Shown here: positions 12,020 to 22,146 of the stretch, one piece after another | Numbering within the stretch: position 1 is the first letter of the stretch | Layout: each line of letters opens with the position of its first letter | Assembly: GCF_932274485.2 (NCBI RefSeq) | Contig: NC_065884.2 | Location: 36,289,540-36,353,539, forward strand | Source: Patella vulgata | Lineage: Eukaryota > Mollusca > Gastropoda > Patellidae | Direction of reading: 5' to 3' | Length of the DNA: 64,000 bases | Translations under genes and position numbers: made by a program | The notes under the pieces: generated by a model | What the model saw: only the letters and a program-made list of their open reading frames with translations | The model's database searches: none | What the model was told of the DNA's origin: nothing

Positions 12020-12903
12020 GTTTGTGGACACTCCATAGGTCACAATTTTTATCCGATTTCAACGAAACTTGAAATATAGCTTTACCTCCCTGAGATCTTG
12101 GTTCCTTTCGATATTGGCATGTATCGGACCATAACTTCATGGATTATGGCCCCTGATTGTACGCAAATAGTGTAAATTTCTGGTATATCAAGGTTGTGGA
12201 CCCTCTGGAGGTCACAATTTTGTGCCGATTTTGATGAAACTTGAAATGCATGTTTATAACCAAAGATCTTGGTTGTTTTTGACATTCACGCATATTAGAT
12301 CGAAACTTCATGAATTATGGCCCCTGATTGTACGAAAAATCACATTTTTAGCTTGTGGACACTTTAGAGGTTACAATTTTGATCCGATTTTGATCAAACT
12401 TGAAATGCATGTTTATAACCCAAAGATCTTGGTTCCTTTTGATATTCGCACATATCGGATCGTAACTTCCTGGATTATGGTCCCTGATTGGTCGAAAAAT
12501 CACATTTTTAGCTTGTGGATTCTCTAAGAGGTTACAATTTTTTTTTAGATTTTAAAAACCGTTTAGATCACTATTCCACCATAATGAAGGTTGAATTGGA
12601 ATTTTGGGAAAATCAAAATGAAACTGCCCAACAAAATGGCCGCTCTTTGTATGCAAATTGTGTACAACTATGCAATACGAAGGTTATGGACCCTCTAGAG
12701 GTCACAGTTTTTATTCAATTTGGATGGAATTTAAAACATATCTTTATGTTCCAAAAATCTCAGTCCCTTTTGATATTTGCGCATTTCAGACCATAACTTT
12801 CTGGATTATGACCCCTGATTGTACAAAAACTCGTTTTTGTTTTTAGCTTGTTCTCTATCCATCTCTTGCAAAATGTGGGCGTATCCTGCCTGGCAGCCGC
12901 TGT
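12020..12903 (-). repeat. Family A element, minus copy inside the CACTA element
   Basis: On the minus strand it begins at the 'agcggctgccaggcagga' left tip (near 12,900) and runs through about four ~175-bp monomers ('caggggccataatcc', 'aagtttcatcaaaatcgg', 'tgacctctaga'). The right stem-loop is not present, so this copy is right-truncated. Confidence 0.75.
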
Positions 12904-13713
12904 TTTTTTTTTCAATTGTCAGATATATGCTAGTCAAGTTGTCCACATGAAAAATCTGGTTAAGTCATCCACACTGCATTGGTTGACTCGTCCACACAAC
13001 TTAGTTTAATTTCGGGATGTAGAATATACATTGGACAAGTCGTCCACATGACATTGTGTAATGTTAGGGATGCAGAAATATTCATAGTCAGTATAATATG
13101 AGTGTTTGATATAAGTATAATTTTCTTTACACCAAGTGACAGACACGCCAATCTAGAGCGGTCGCATTTATAAATAACAAACAACAAAATAAATCACTTT
13201 ATTCAATAACAATTTCATTAATAAATAACGTCACTACACAGCCATTAAACGACTCACCTCTATAGTCCCGGTACACTTTTCTTCCCATTTTATAAATATT
13301 TTATTATGAATAGTGTCCAACTTCTTCCTTTGCATACGCTTTAGCTTATTTTCCGAATACACCAATTCTCGGCACCAATTTCACTAAAATTACATAGCTT
13401 ACAATCGAGCGATCCTCAATGCAAAACTTTCAACTTGTAATATATAGTCCTTTTCCTGCAGGTTGGTTTGACTATAACAGAATTGCCCTGTGATATAACA
13501 GATCAAAGAATAAAATTGCACGTAGTCACTTTTTCGACATGTGTTATCTTCAGTTGTTCAGACTACCTGGCAACTAAAATAACCCAACGTAAAAAGAAAG
13601 CATGCAGTGCCCACCTTACAACAGGTTCCATTCATTTATAAGTTATTTTATAATTTATTACACAGTTTTGACCACAATGTGTTTCGATTCGCATTTTGGT
13701 ATTCTAAATTGAT
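12904..13713. other. CACTA interior, left unassigned segment
   Basis: At 12,930-13,050 four spaced copies of a motif near AGTCGTCCACA occur. No reading frame with a recognisable domain was found. The left target duplication of LINE-N (TTCTAAATTGAT) is at 13,702-13,713. Confidence 0.5.
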
Positions 13714-14891
13714 CGTTCGTTCGTTCTTGGTGTTTAACGTCTGCTTCCACATAAGTGATATCGCAGACAAGACATAGGAGAGCCGAAGCTGATTCCTGTT
13801 TTTTAGAATATGATTTTGCAATCTTTCCATTTGGCCTTAGGCCATGGATTTGGTTTAGTGGGAAGTTCTTCCCTTTATTTAATACAAAACATATCGTTTG
13901 GTAGATGATCTCGTCTGCTTCTGGATTGGTAGATGTCATCGTTTGGGGTTAGTGTTTAGGTGCCAGGCCCGTCTTATCGTGGCCTCCCCTTACTTCACTG
14001 TCCCACTCTCTGGGTTTGGTATCAGTTTTATTTGCGGAATAGTGTTTAGTTGCCAAGTTCGTCTGACCGTAACTCCCCCTTACTCCACTATCCTGCTAGT
14101 TTGGTAGATGTCATCTTTGTGGGGTTTGTGTTTAGGTGCCAGGCCCGTCTTATCGTGACCTCCCCTTACTCCACTATCCCACTCTGTAGGTTTGGTGTCT
14201 GTTTTTGGTGGAATAGTGTTTAGATGCCGAGTCCGTCTGATCGTGGCTCCCCCTTACTCTATTCTAGTTCGTTCGTTCGTTCTTGGTGTTTAACGTCTGC
14301 TTCCACATAAGGGATATCGCAGACAAGACATAGGAGAGCCGAAGCTGATTCCTGTTTTTTAGAATATGATTTTGCAATCTTTCCATTTGGCCTTAGGCCA
14401 TGGATTTGGTTTAGTGGGAAGTTCCCTTTATTTAATACAAAACATATCGTTTGGTAGATGATCTCGTCTGCTTCTGGATTGGTAGATGTCATCGTTTGGG
14501 GTTAGTGTTTAGGTGCCAGGCCCGTCTTATCGTGGACTCCCCTTACTCCACTGTCCCACTCTCTGGGTTTGGTATCAGTTTTATTTGCGGAATAGTGTTT
14601 AGGTGCCAAGTTCGTCTGACCGTAACTCCCCCTTACTCCACTATCCTGCTAGTTTGGTAGATGTCATCTTTGTGGGGTTTGTGTTTAGGTGCCAGGCCCG
14701 TCTTATCGTGACCTCCTCTTACTCCACTATCCCACTCTGTAGGTTTGGTGTCTGTTTTTGGTGGAATAGTGTTTAGATGCCGAGTGCGTCTGATCATGAC
14801 TCCCCCTTACTCCACTATCCTGCCAGTTTGGTATAAATCCCCTATGTAGTTTAGTGTTTAGATGCCGGGCCCGTCTAGCCGTGACCCCCTC
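13714..14891 (-). repeat. LINE-N 3' UTR: 555-bp direct duplication built of ~88-bp subrepeats
   Basis: Two nearly identical units start at 13,714 and 14,269, each ending (sense) in 'gacgttaaacaccaagaac'. Within them a subrepeat 'gtgtttaggtgccaggccc' recurs about every 88 bp, nine times from about 13,950 to 14,900. The 45-bp sense tail with 'ctgcgatatcac' and 'gtggaagc' is shared with short insertions at 26,697-26,754 and 48,006 onwards. Confidence 0.8.
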
Positions 14892-17800
14892 TTACTTCAC
14901 TATTCTACTTAGTCCAACTGTGTCCATTAGGGCGTGGATTTGTTCGAAGATTTGCAGTTTCAGATCTGGTCTCGGGAAGAGTAGGTTCTTAGTGTTGAAT
15001 GGTATGTTGTTGGTCTCCATTGTTCTCACTAGTTCCCTTCTCTCCTCCTCGTATACCTCGCAGTCTACCAGGACATGGTTGGCGGTACATTCTTCTCCGC
15101 ACTCACAGCTGATGACTTGGTGTTTGTAGTCTCGCAGCCGCTCTTTCACCCTTAGCTTCGATATAAGTCTACAAATATCTCTTCTAGGGTGATTGAGTGT
15201 TGTCTTTGTGTAGATCTTGTCATCCAGCCGGAATCTGTATGTGTCAAGTTCAACGAGATTTAATTCCCAGATTGAATTGACGTGTCTTTTGACCATACTG
15301 TAGATTTCCGTGGTGCTGTAGTCTATGGTGCGGAGTGGTGCTGTGTCCTTGAGACCTTCATTGGCGAGTCGATCTGCCTCCTTGTTTCCTCTAATGTTGA
15401 CATGTGATAGAATCCACACGAGTTCTACTTTGCTTCCCTTCTCTAAAACCCTCTGGTACAGCTGCCTGATTTCCAAAATGACTTCTGGTCTTGAGTCTGA
15501 GTTGTCATTTTGGATTGAAATCAGACTGCTCAGAGAGTCGCTTGGAATGACGAACTTAATAGTCTTTTGATGGGAAATCCATGATATAGCGTCACAAATG
15601 GCCACAAGCTCTGCAGTGTACACCGAACAGTTATTGGGCAGTTTCCTGCTTATTCCCTGTTTCCCGTTTGGCAGGTATATTCCAAACGAGCTGGTGCCCC
15701 TTTCAGGATTGCGTGAGCCATCCGTGTACACATGATCCCAGTTGTCTTCCAGGTGTTCTAGAGAGAAAGCACGTGCAGCAGTGGGGTTGTTTTTCTTGTC
15801 GGTTTTCTGTAGTAGATCTAGATTAACCGGCGGTATAGGGAGCGTCCAAGGGGCGATCACTGGGGGGTCGTGTTCATTTATCACGAGCTCCCCCAGTCGC
15901 AGTTCTTTGATTGTTTCCCTGATACCCTGGCCGAAGCTTTTCTTTCTAGGATCTCTCACATATCTTGTATTTTTTAGACTGACAAAGGTTGGGGATCTTT
16001 CGCCCAGTTGCGAGATCTTAGCCCAGTACCTTGTCGCTAGTTCTTTTCTTCTTAGGGATAGGGGCAACTCTCTGACTTCCTGCAGTAGTGCCTCTCTCCC
16101 AGTCCCTTGCCCTACGCCAGTCGCAATACACAGAGCTTTGTATTGGATGGTGTCAAGCTTCCTTATTAGAGCACGATACACCATCATTAGTGTGACTCTG
16201 TTGGCCCCCCAAGTGCTGCCCGTTATTTTCCTCATTAAGTTTAGGATTTTGGTGCATCTATCTACAGTCTCGTCGATGTGCGGTTTCCAGGTCAGCCTTC
16301 GGTCAAAGATTACGCCAAGAAACTTGGTTTGGTCTTTAAACTCGATGGTTTTCCCGTTCATACACAGAGTCATTCTGCTTATCCCTCTATCCCTGCTTAC
16401 AAGCATGCCGACTGTTTTCTTCTCCGAGACTTTGAATCCCCAATCGTTTGCCCATGCCATGAATTTCTCTAAGGCCTTCTGCATTTTCTTTTGTAGTTCA
16501 CAGAAGTTCCTCCCTTTCCTCCATATGGTACTGTCATCAGCAAATTTAGCTAACTCAGTTTTGGCGTCGAGGTAGGACGATTTCTGTATGTCGTTGATCA
16601 TGATATTGAAGAGAGTGGGACTGATAACCGATCCCTGAGGCGTGCCATTTTCTAATGTTTGCCCGGCACTCAGGAATCTGCCAACATTCACCTGTATCTT
16701 TCTATCGCTCAGAAAGCTTTTGATCCACCGAAACATTATGCCCGTTATACCAATACGTCCTAACTTGAAGAGCAGCCCATCTAGCCAGACTAAATCGAAA
16801 GCCTTAGTTAAATCTACGAACACGACACATAACAGGTTCCCAGAGAGGAGTGCCTGCGACATGACTTGCTGTAGTCTCACCAAGTGGTCCGTTGTTGAAC
16901 GCCCTTTCCTGAACCCGCTTTGATTTTCGTCGATCAGTCGGTTGCTCTCCAGATAGAACTGTAGTCGTATGTTAACCATTGTTTCCAAGGTTTTGCACAG
17001 TGTGGATGTCAAACTTACTGGTCGATAGGACTCTGCCTTTGTTCTCTCTTTACCTGGTTTTGGAAGAGGGATGACGTTGGCTTTCCGCCATTCTTTAGGT
17101 ACCTCTCCTGCCAGCCAGGATGTGTTGAAGAAGTTTAGTAGTATCCTTTTGGCATTTCTAGGCAGATGTTTGAGCATCGAGTACTTTATTTTGTCCTCAC
17201 CAGCCGCACTATCCTTCTTGAGGGAAAGAGCCTTATTTAACTCCTCCTCAGAGAAGGGTAGATTGATTGGTTTAGCCCCTTCATTAGGTTCAATTTCTAA
17301 TGAAGGGTGCTGTGTGTAAAAGATTTCCTTTCTCTTCAGAAACTCTGGTGATTGGTTTTCGTCCCTGCTTGCGTCAGCGAAAGCTTTTGCAAGTAGATCT
17401 GCCTTTTCATTGCCATTGGTAACGTACTCATCTCCATTCTTTAGGTTTGGTATGTTGAATGATCTGCGCTTCCCGTTCATGGCGTTCAGCTTCTTCCAGA
17501 CGGCACCTGTTTGCGTGTTTTGATTCAACGCATTACAGAATGTCATCCAGTGTCCGCTTTGTGCCTTCCGGATGGTGTCTCTTGCGGCGTATTTCAACTT
17601 CAGGTAGTTTTGGTGATTGACTTCGTTGTAGTGGCGTTTCCGTAGGCGTAGTGCCTTCTTTCTTTCGTTAACCGCCTTCTGACATTCTTGTGACCACCAA
17701 GGTTTTCTAATCCTTGATTGCCCTCCAGAAGTCTTGGGAATGGAGTCGTCTGCGGCACCTATAATAGCACTCGTGATGTTGGCTGCGTACACGTCGATGT

Positions 17801-18509
17801 TGGCATCGATGATGTCTTCTTCTTTCCACCCAAGGCAGCCTACACGGAAATTAGCCCAATCAGCCTCTTTTATTTTCCAATTGGGTTTCCCGTTATAGAC
17901 TTCCCTGGTTGTTTCACATTGGATGCAGAGTTCTATCAGTAGATGGTCGCTGCCAAGTGTTTCATCTTCGTGTACTTGCCAGTCGCAGCGGTTTGCCATA
18001 CCAAGCGTACAGAGCGTGAGATCCAGATGTAAAGGTGAGGCATTTCCTCCAACAAAAGGAGGGCTCTTGTCGTTCAGTACGCATAGGTCGTTCTCTTCTA
18101 TTATTGAGCATAGGCTAATCCCCCGACAGTCATTCCTCGGTGACCCCCACAGGACATGTTTTGCGTTGAAATCCCCACAAAACACAAATTCGCCCTGCGG
18201 AAGCTGGTCGAGAAGTGACTGGAAGTCAACTGGTTTTCTCGTGACATCTTGGGGTACATAGACATTCACTATTGTCAATTTTGTATTGACGTAGATGGCA
18301 AGACCACCGCCACGTGTCGTGCTGCCCGGTCTGTCCCTTCTCTGACAAGTGTATCCGGGCAAGTAGATGTCGTTCTTGGTTGGTAGTAGCTTGGTTTCTT
18401 GGAGGCATATTACATCTTTGGGGTTGCGGGTGATGTATTTTCTCAGCTCAGCACATTTGGGGGCCAGTCCATTAACGTTTAGTTGTAGAACTTTTACCTG
18501 GCCCGCCAT
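14892..18509 (-). CDS. LINE-N ORF2: endonuclease, reverse transcriptase and RNase H polyprotein
   Basis: One open frame of 1,205 codons. Residues about 1-190 are an APE-type endonuclease (LQLNVNGL, QETK, GDFNAKH, GSDH); about 420-700 a reverse transcriptase (LTKAFDLVW, GTPQGSVISP, active site FADD); about 920-1,050 an RNase H with YTDGS, TAELVAI, SDSLSSL and EADRLANEG; about 1,130 a C-terminal CCHC-like knuckle (CECGEEC...H...C). It would nick target DNA and copy the element RNA. Two stretches look short against family members: AIYVNTKL runs straight into TIVNVYVPQ (near 18,278), and YRALIR runs straight into KLDTIQ (near 16,169). Each suggests an in-frame loss of some 15-30 residues, so activity is doubtful despite the open frame. 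Confidence 0.88.
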   Translation of the reverse strand: MAGQVKVLQLNVNGLAPKCAELRKYITRNPKDVICLQETKLLPTKNDIYLPGYTCQRRDRPGSTTRGGGLAIYVNTKLTIVNVYVPQDVTRKPVDFQSLLDQLPQGEFVFCGDFNAKHVLWGSPRNDCRGISLCSIIEENDLCVLNDKSPPFVGGNASPLHLDLTLCTLGMANRCDWQVHEDETLGSDHLLIELCIQCETTREVYNGKPNWKIKEADWANFRVGCLGWKEEDIIDANIDVYAANITSAIIGAADDSIPKTSGGQSRIRKPWWSQECQKAVNERKKALRLRKRHYNEVNHQNYLKLKYAARDTIRKAQSGHWMTFCNALNQNTQTGAVWKKLNAMNGKRRSFNIPNLKNGDEYVTNGNEKADLLAKAFADASRDENQSPEFLKRKEIFYTQHPSLEIEPNEGAKPINLPFSEEELNKALSLKKDSAAGEDKIKYSMLKHLPRNAKRILLNFFNTSWLAGEVPKEWRKANVIPLPKPGKERTKAESYRPVSLTSTLCKTLETMVNIRLQFYLESNRLIDENQSGFRKGRSTTDHLVRLQQVMSQALLSGNLLCVVFVDLTKAFDLVWLDGLLFKLGRIGITGIMFRWIKSFLSDRKIQVNVGRFLSAGQTLENGTPQGSVISPTLFNIMINDIQKSSYLDAKTELAKFADDSTIWRKGRNFCELQKKMQKALEKFMAWANDWGFKVSEKKTVGMLVSRDRGISRMTLCMNGKTIEFKDQTKFLGVIFDRRLTWKPHIDETVDRCTKILNLMRKITGSTWGANRVTLMMVYRALIRKLDTIQYKALCIATGVGQGTGREALLQEVRELPLSLRRKELATRYWAKISQLGERSPTFVSLKNTRYVRDPRKKSFGQGIRETIKELRLGELVINEHDPPVIAPWTLPIPPVNLDLLQKTDKKNNPTAARAFSLEHLEDNWDHVYTDGSRNPERGTSSFGIYLPNGKQGISRKLPNNCSVYTAELVAICDAISWISHQKTIKFVIPSDSLSSLISIQNDNSDSRPEVILEIRQLYQRVLEKGSKVELVWILSHVNIRGNKEADRLANEGLKDTAPLRTIDYSTTEIYSMVKRHVNSIWELNLVELDTYRFRLDDKIYTKTTLNHPRRDICRLISKLRVKERLRDYKHQVISCECGEECTANHVLVDCEVYEEERRELVRTMETNNIPFNTKNLLFPRPDLKLQIFEQIHALMDTVGLSRIVK

Positions 18510-18646
18510 GATGACTGTCCGGATGGATGTCTCTCTGTCTTGTCTATTTATTGGTCAATTGGCGATTCACATTCCATAGGAGGTACCTCATTAGTGTTCG
18601 TCTTTGGTGTTAAAACCGGCAAGCAACTGGGCATATCGCCAGTGCT

Positions 18647-19961
18647 TTAGTGACGAACATGAGATATCCTTCTACGGAGTGCGAGGTTTGCCGTTTGATC
18701 GCCTTTTGTGGTTTCTTCTTCTCTTGATCTTTTTTTTACCGTGTTGATTGAATTAATCATGACACACAGGACATCGGGGTTGACCATGTGTGTCCTTATT
18801 TTGCCGAGTAGGTTTGTCATCTTGGTAGTTTGGTCCTCATTGGACACGGCCACCCGGAGGAACTCGATCATGAAGTTCATGAAGCCACTTCCCGTTTTAA
18901 ATTTAGGAATGAAGTGTGATTCATGAATATTCGTTTTCGGTTCCTCTTCCTTCTTGGATTTGGTCTTATTCTTTGGTGTTGGTTTGTCTTTTTGGTTGGG
19001 TGCCGTGGTGGGTTTTTTCGGCGTTGTTTGGGATGTCGATGGAATCGGCCCCGGAATTGGTTTTGCAACCGGAGCCCTATTCCTGACATCTTTTGTCCTC
19101 CCTTCCTTCTTTTTCGGCATCAATGAGGCTTCATTGAAACTTACTTTCTCTTTTACCTGGATCTTTAGAGTTTCCTTGGTGTTCTGGATTTTCGGGCATT
19201 CAGGAGAGTTCGCTGCATGACCGCCTTTACAGTTCGAACATTTATTTTGAATGCCCGCCCTGCAGTCGGTCGCCGCATGACTCCCCCCACACTGGGCGCA
19301 CACAATCTTTCCTTTGCAGTACTTGACTGTGTGCCCCAGCTTCTGACAGTTGGCGCACTGCCTTACCCTCTGTACATAGGGGTGAGTACGTCGGTTGAGG
19401 TAGACGATTTTAAGTGCCTCGAGCGCTGTACCTTTCTTGAAGGTTAGGGCGACGCTTCCCTGGTCCTTCCCCTCGGCCACTTTAAACCGATATACCTCGG
19501 TTGCTTGGTACCCCCTCTCTATTAGATCCTCCAGAATTTCGTCCCCGGTATATTCGGCCGGTATCCCATGAACAACCCACCTTGTCTATTGACAAGGTGG
19601 ACGGTTCGGACACCGTCACGGTCATACCGAGAAGTAGGTTCTGGGCCAGCGCTAGGTCCATGTCAGACCTACTTTTTAGGGCAAGTCTAATATGTCCCGG
19701 CACTGTGATCTTTATGTCGGGTATGTTGATAATACCCCACTTACTCTTCAATTCCTTGCCCACGGCCGTAAGTTTGGCTCCTTGGAAAGACTTACCTTCC
19801 AGTGGCCTCACAAGTACGGCGTGGGTCTGTTCTTCTCTCCTTTTTGTCGCAGGAAAGAACTTTGGTGCAGGGCTGCTTTTAAAAGCGTCAGCCATTGACA
19901 TTGGTGAGCTAGCCTCTGTCGCCATCGTTCTTATGCTGCCGAAAAGTAAAATCAAAAACAA
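18647..19961 (-). pseudogene. LINE-N ORF1: gag-like nucleic-acid-binding protein, one frameshift
   Basis: The 5' part (19,482-19,961) has MATEASSPMSMADAF and a region ending TVTVSEPSTLSIDKV; the 3' part (18,647-about 19,580) reads WVVHGIPAEYTGDEI, then three CCHC knuckles CANCQKLGHTVKYC, CAQCGGSHAATDC and CSNCKGGHAANSPEC, then a Lys/Pro-rich linker. The two parts are clearly one protein with a single frame change near 19,590, at a perfect hairpin (19,577-19,600). ORF1 of I-type LINEs binds element RNA. The stop lies 137 bp upstream of the ORF2 start. Confidence 0.85.
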
Positions 19962-20924
19962 AAGGAGGGACTGAACAGTGTTGATTAAGGTTGTATGCTG
20001 TTGTTAATTAATGGTGTAAGCTGATATAACTGTTGTTAACCCTTTCCACAAAGAGCCGCTAGTCAATCAGTGTTATTAATACTAATTAACTATGGGTTCC
20101 TATTGCTTGTATGAGTTTACTTAACAGTTATGAGGCTTGGTAACTATAATAATAATTTAGATTGTTAGTGTTGTTTTAAGCTGGTATAACTGTCGTTAAC
20201 CCTTTCCACAAAAAAGCCGCTAGTCAATCAGTGTTATTAATACTAATTAACTATGGGTTCCTATTGCTTGTATGAGTTTACTTAACAGTTATCAGGTTTG
20301 GTATTTATAAAAGAGATTTAGCTTGTTGGTGTTGTTTTAAGAGGTTTGTGACGAGTTCAATCAGTTGATTGGCTTGTACACTAAGCTTCTTGGTTATTAG
20401 ATGATAGAAAGAAGAGTAGAATAGTTAAATAAATGAAGAGTCTGATAAGCAAAATAATGGAAATAAGGAAAGGATGAGAAAGAAAAATAAATAAAAATAA
20501 ATAAATAAATGGAGTTAAGAAGTTGGTATATAGGGAGAATGAAAAAACAAATAACAAAAAGTAAAAAAGGGTGAGGGAAAGGTAACTAAATAAAGTAGAT
20601 TAAAAATGTAGAAAATAAAATAGAAGGAGGAATTAAGGAAATAAGCTTATATCTGATATAAAAAAGGAAAAATAGTATCCTAACAATGAATCAAAGAGAA
20701 AAGAAGCAAAAAAAAAATGGAAGAACAAAATATAAGGTAGATAGAAAAGAAAAAAATGAGAACAGCTTCCTTGTGAAGGTATAAAAATAAAGACAACCTT
20801 AAAATTACTTATGGACTGGAGGATCTTTGCAGAATCTAGTAGTCCTGGGTTTGAGGAGTCTTTTGGAGTCTGGCTAGGCTACTTTATCTATGATAAACTC
20901 AGCAATAGCTTTGGAGCTCTGGTG
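19962..20924 (-). promoter_or_regulatory. LINE-N 5' UTR with 160-bp tandem repeats and a pyrimidine-rich leader
   Basis: Two copies of a 160-bp unit lie at about 20,014-20,334 ('ccctttccaca' at 20,040 and 20,200, 'ctatgggttcctattgctt', 'gagtttacttaacagtta'). From 20,400 to 20,760 the plus strand is A/G-rich, so the sense strand is a long pyrimidine tract. Tandem 5' UTR units often carry promoters in LINEs; that role is inferred. Confidence 0.6.
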
Positions 20925-20936
20925 TTCTAAATTGAT

Positions 20937-22146
20937 TCTTATACGGAATTCTTATATTTAGTTCCATTTCGTGTGCGGAAATTAAATCAACGATTAGTTT
21001 TAAAATTAATTATGGTGCCGAAATAATATCAATCCAATTGTATTTTGGCGAGTGATTAAGCTGTCAATATGTAATTGTAAAATACCCTTTATTTATCCAT
21101 CTAATAATTTATATTCAGATTTCATATCAAGTCAATTAAATGTTGTCTAAACATTGAAATCATAACGCCAATTAACAAACAATATGAGTATACTTTATTA
21201 CAAAAACATTGGTGAAATATTCTAAAAATCTAAAATCATAACGGCAATTAAATAGCAAGACGAATATATTTCACTACAAGAACATTTGTCTGGATTAGGG
21301 GATTAATTATACAATAGGTAGCGGCCATTCAAAGAATCTAACGACAGACATTTATAACTGTTGTATATTCCATGCGATGGTGGTGTAATTACACGTCTGT
21401 GAGCGATATGGTTTCAGACGGAACCGAGACAGGTGGCTAGAATTTGTGATATTAGCAGACGATCATTCAAAGAATATAATCTAAATTGTAATGACAGGCA
21501 TTTATGACTGTATATTCCAAACGACGGCATATATGCTATGGTTTCGGATGGAACAGAGACAGCTAGGACGTGGCTGGAATTTGTCTTTTATAAAACAATA
21601 GCAGTCGGTCATTCAAAGAATATAATCAGATATCGCTGACAATGACATGAGATTACATTTTGAACTTTTGTGTAAATATGTTTTTAGATTTTGTGTTTGT
21701 AAACAATACGCAGATTAGGTTTTAGACTTGAATGTGAGGTATCCCGAATGTTAGTGTGTAAACTGATAAGTGTTTTGTGTGCAATATATGTGTATATAGT
21801 TTGTAGAGGAACTTTTCATGTATTTGGATATTAAATATTATAATGACCCTGCTTGTTTTGCTTTTGTTTTTTTGATTAGAAATACTCGATTTTATTGTGA
21901 CAAGACTAAACTAGATACGATTTGCAGTCCTTGCCCGTTTCAATGGGAGGCGGGGGCTGTATCTACAATTGTTAACAATACCCCTCCTTCGGTATTTCTT
22001 CAACATTCCCAAGGGATGGGGATACAAAAATAAATGTTGGCGCAAATAGTCTCCCAAAGACGCCTAGATAAATGGCGAAAATGACGTTTCATTTGTGGCT
22101 GAAACGAGAACGCACACATTAATTTGTAAATTCACAAATACATTTG
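20937..22146. other. CACTA interior, right segment with small tandem repeats
   Basis: Two ~80-bp units at about 21,150-21,300 ('aaatcataacg', 'caattaa') and three ~140-bp units at about 21,325-21,640 ('cattcaaagaatataatc', 'gacaggcatttat', 'tatattcca', 'ggaacagagacag'). A frame of 71 codons at 21,818-22,033 has no recognisable domain. No transposase. Confidence 0.55.

Larger units (their letters stand above)
13714..20924 (-). mobile_element. LINE-N: full-length I/Nimb-type non-LTR retrotransposon
   Basis: A perfect 12-bp target duplication TTCTAAATTGAT (13,702-13,713; 20,925-20,936) encloses 7.2 kb. In sense (minus) order: a ~960-bp 5' UTR with two 160-bp repeats, ORF1 (gag-like, zinc knuckles), ORF2 (endonuclease, RT, RNase H), and a ~1.18-kb 3' UTR of nested tandem repeats ending in a (GAAC)n tail. 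An RNase H domain after the RT, together with a CCHC-type ORF1, points to the I superfamily; Nimb is a guess based on mollusc hosts. It is the youngest large element of the nest. Confidence 0.85.

Noticed and set aside
15742-16575. 277-codon plus-strand open frame
   Set aside because: It lies entirely antisense to LINE-N ORF2, which has clear RT motifs on the minus strand; it is a shadow.
19501-19974. 157-codon plus-strand open frame
   Set aside because: Antisense to LINE-N ORF1; the minus strand carries the gag-like protein with zinc knuckles.
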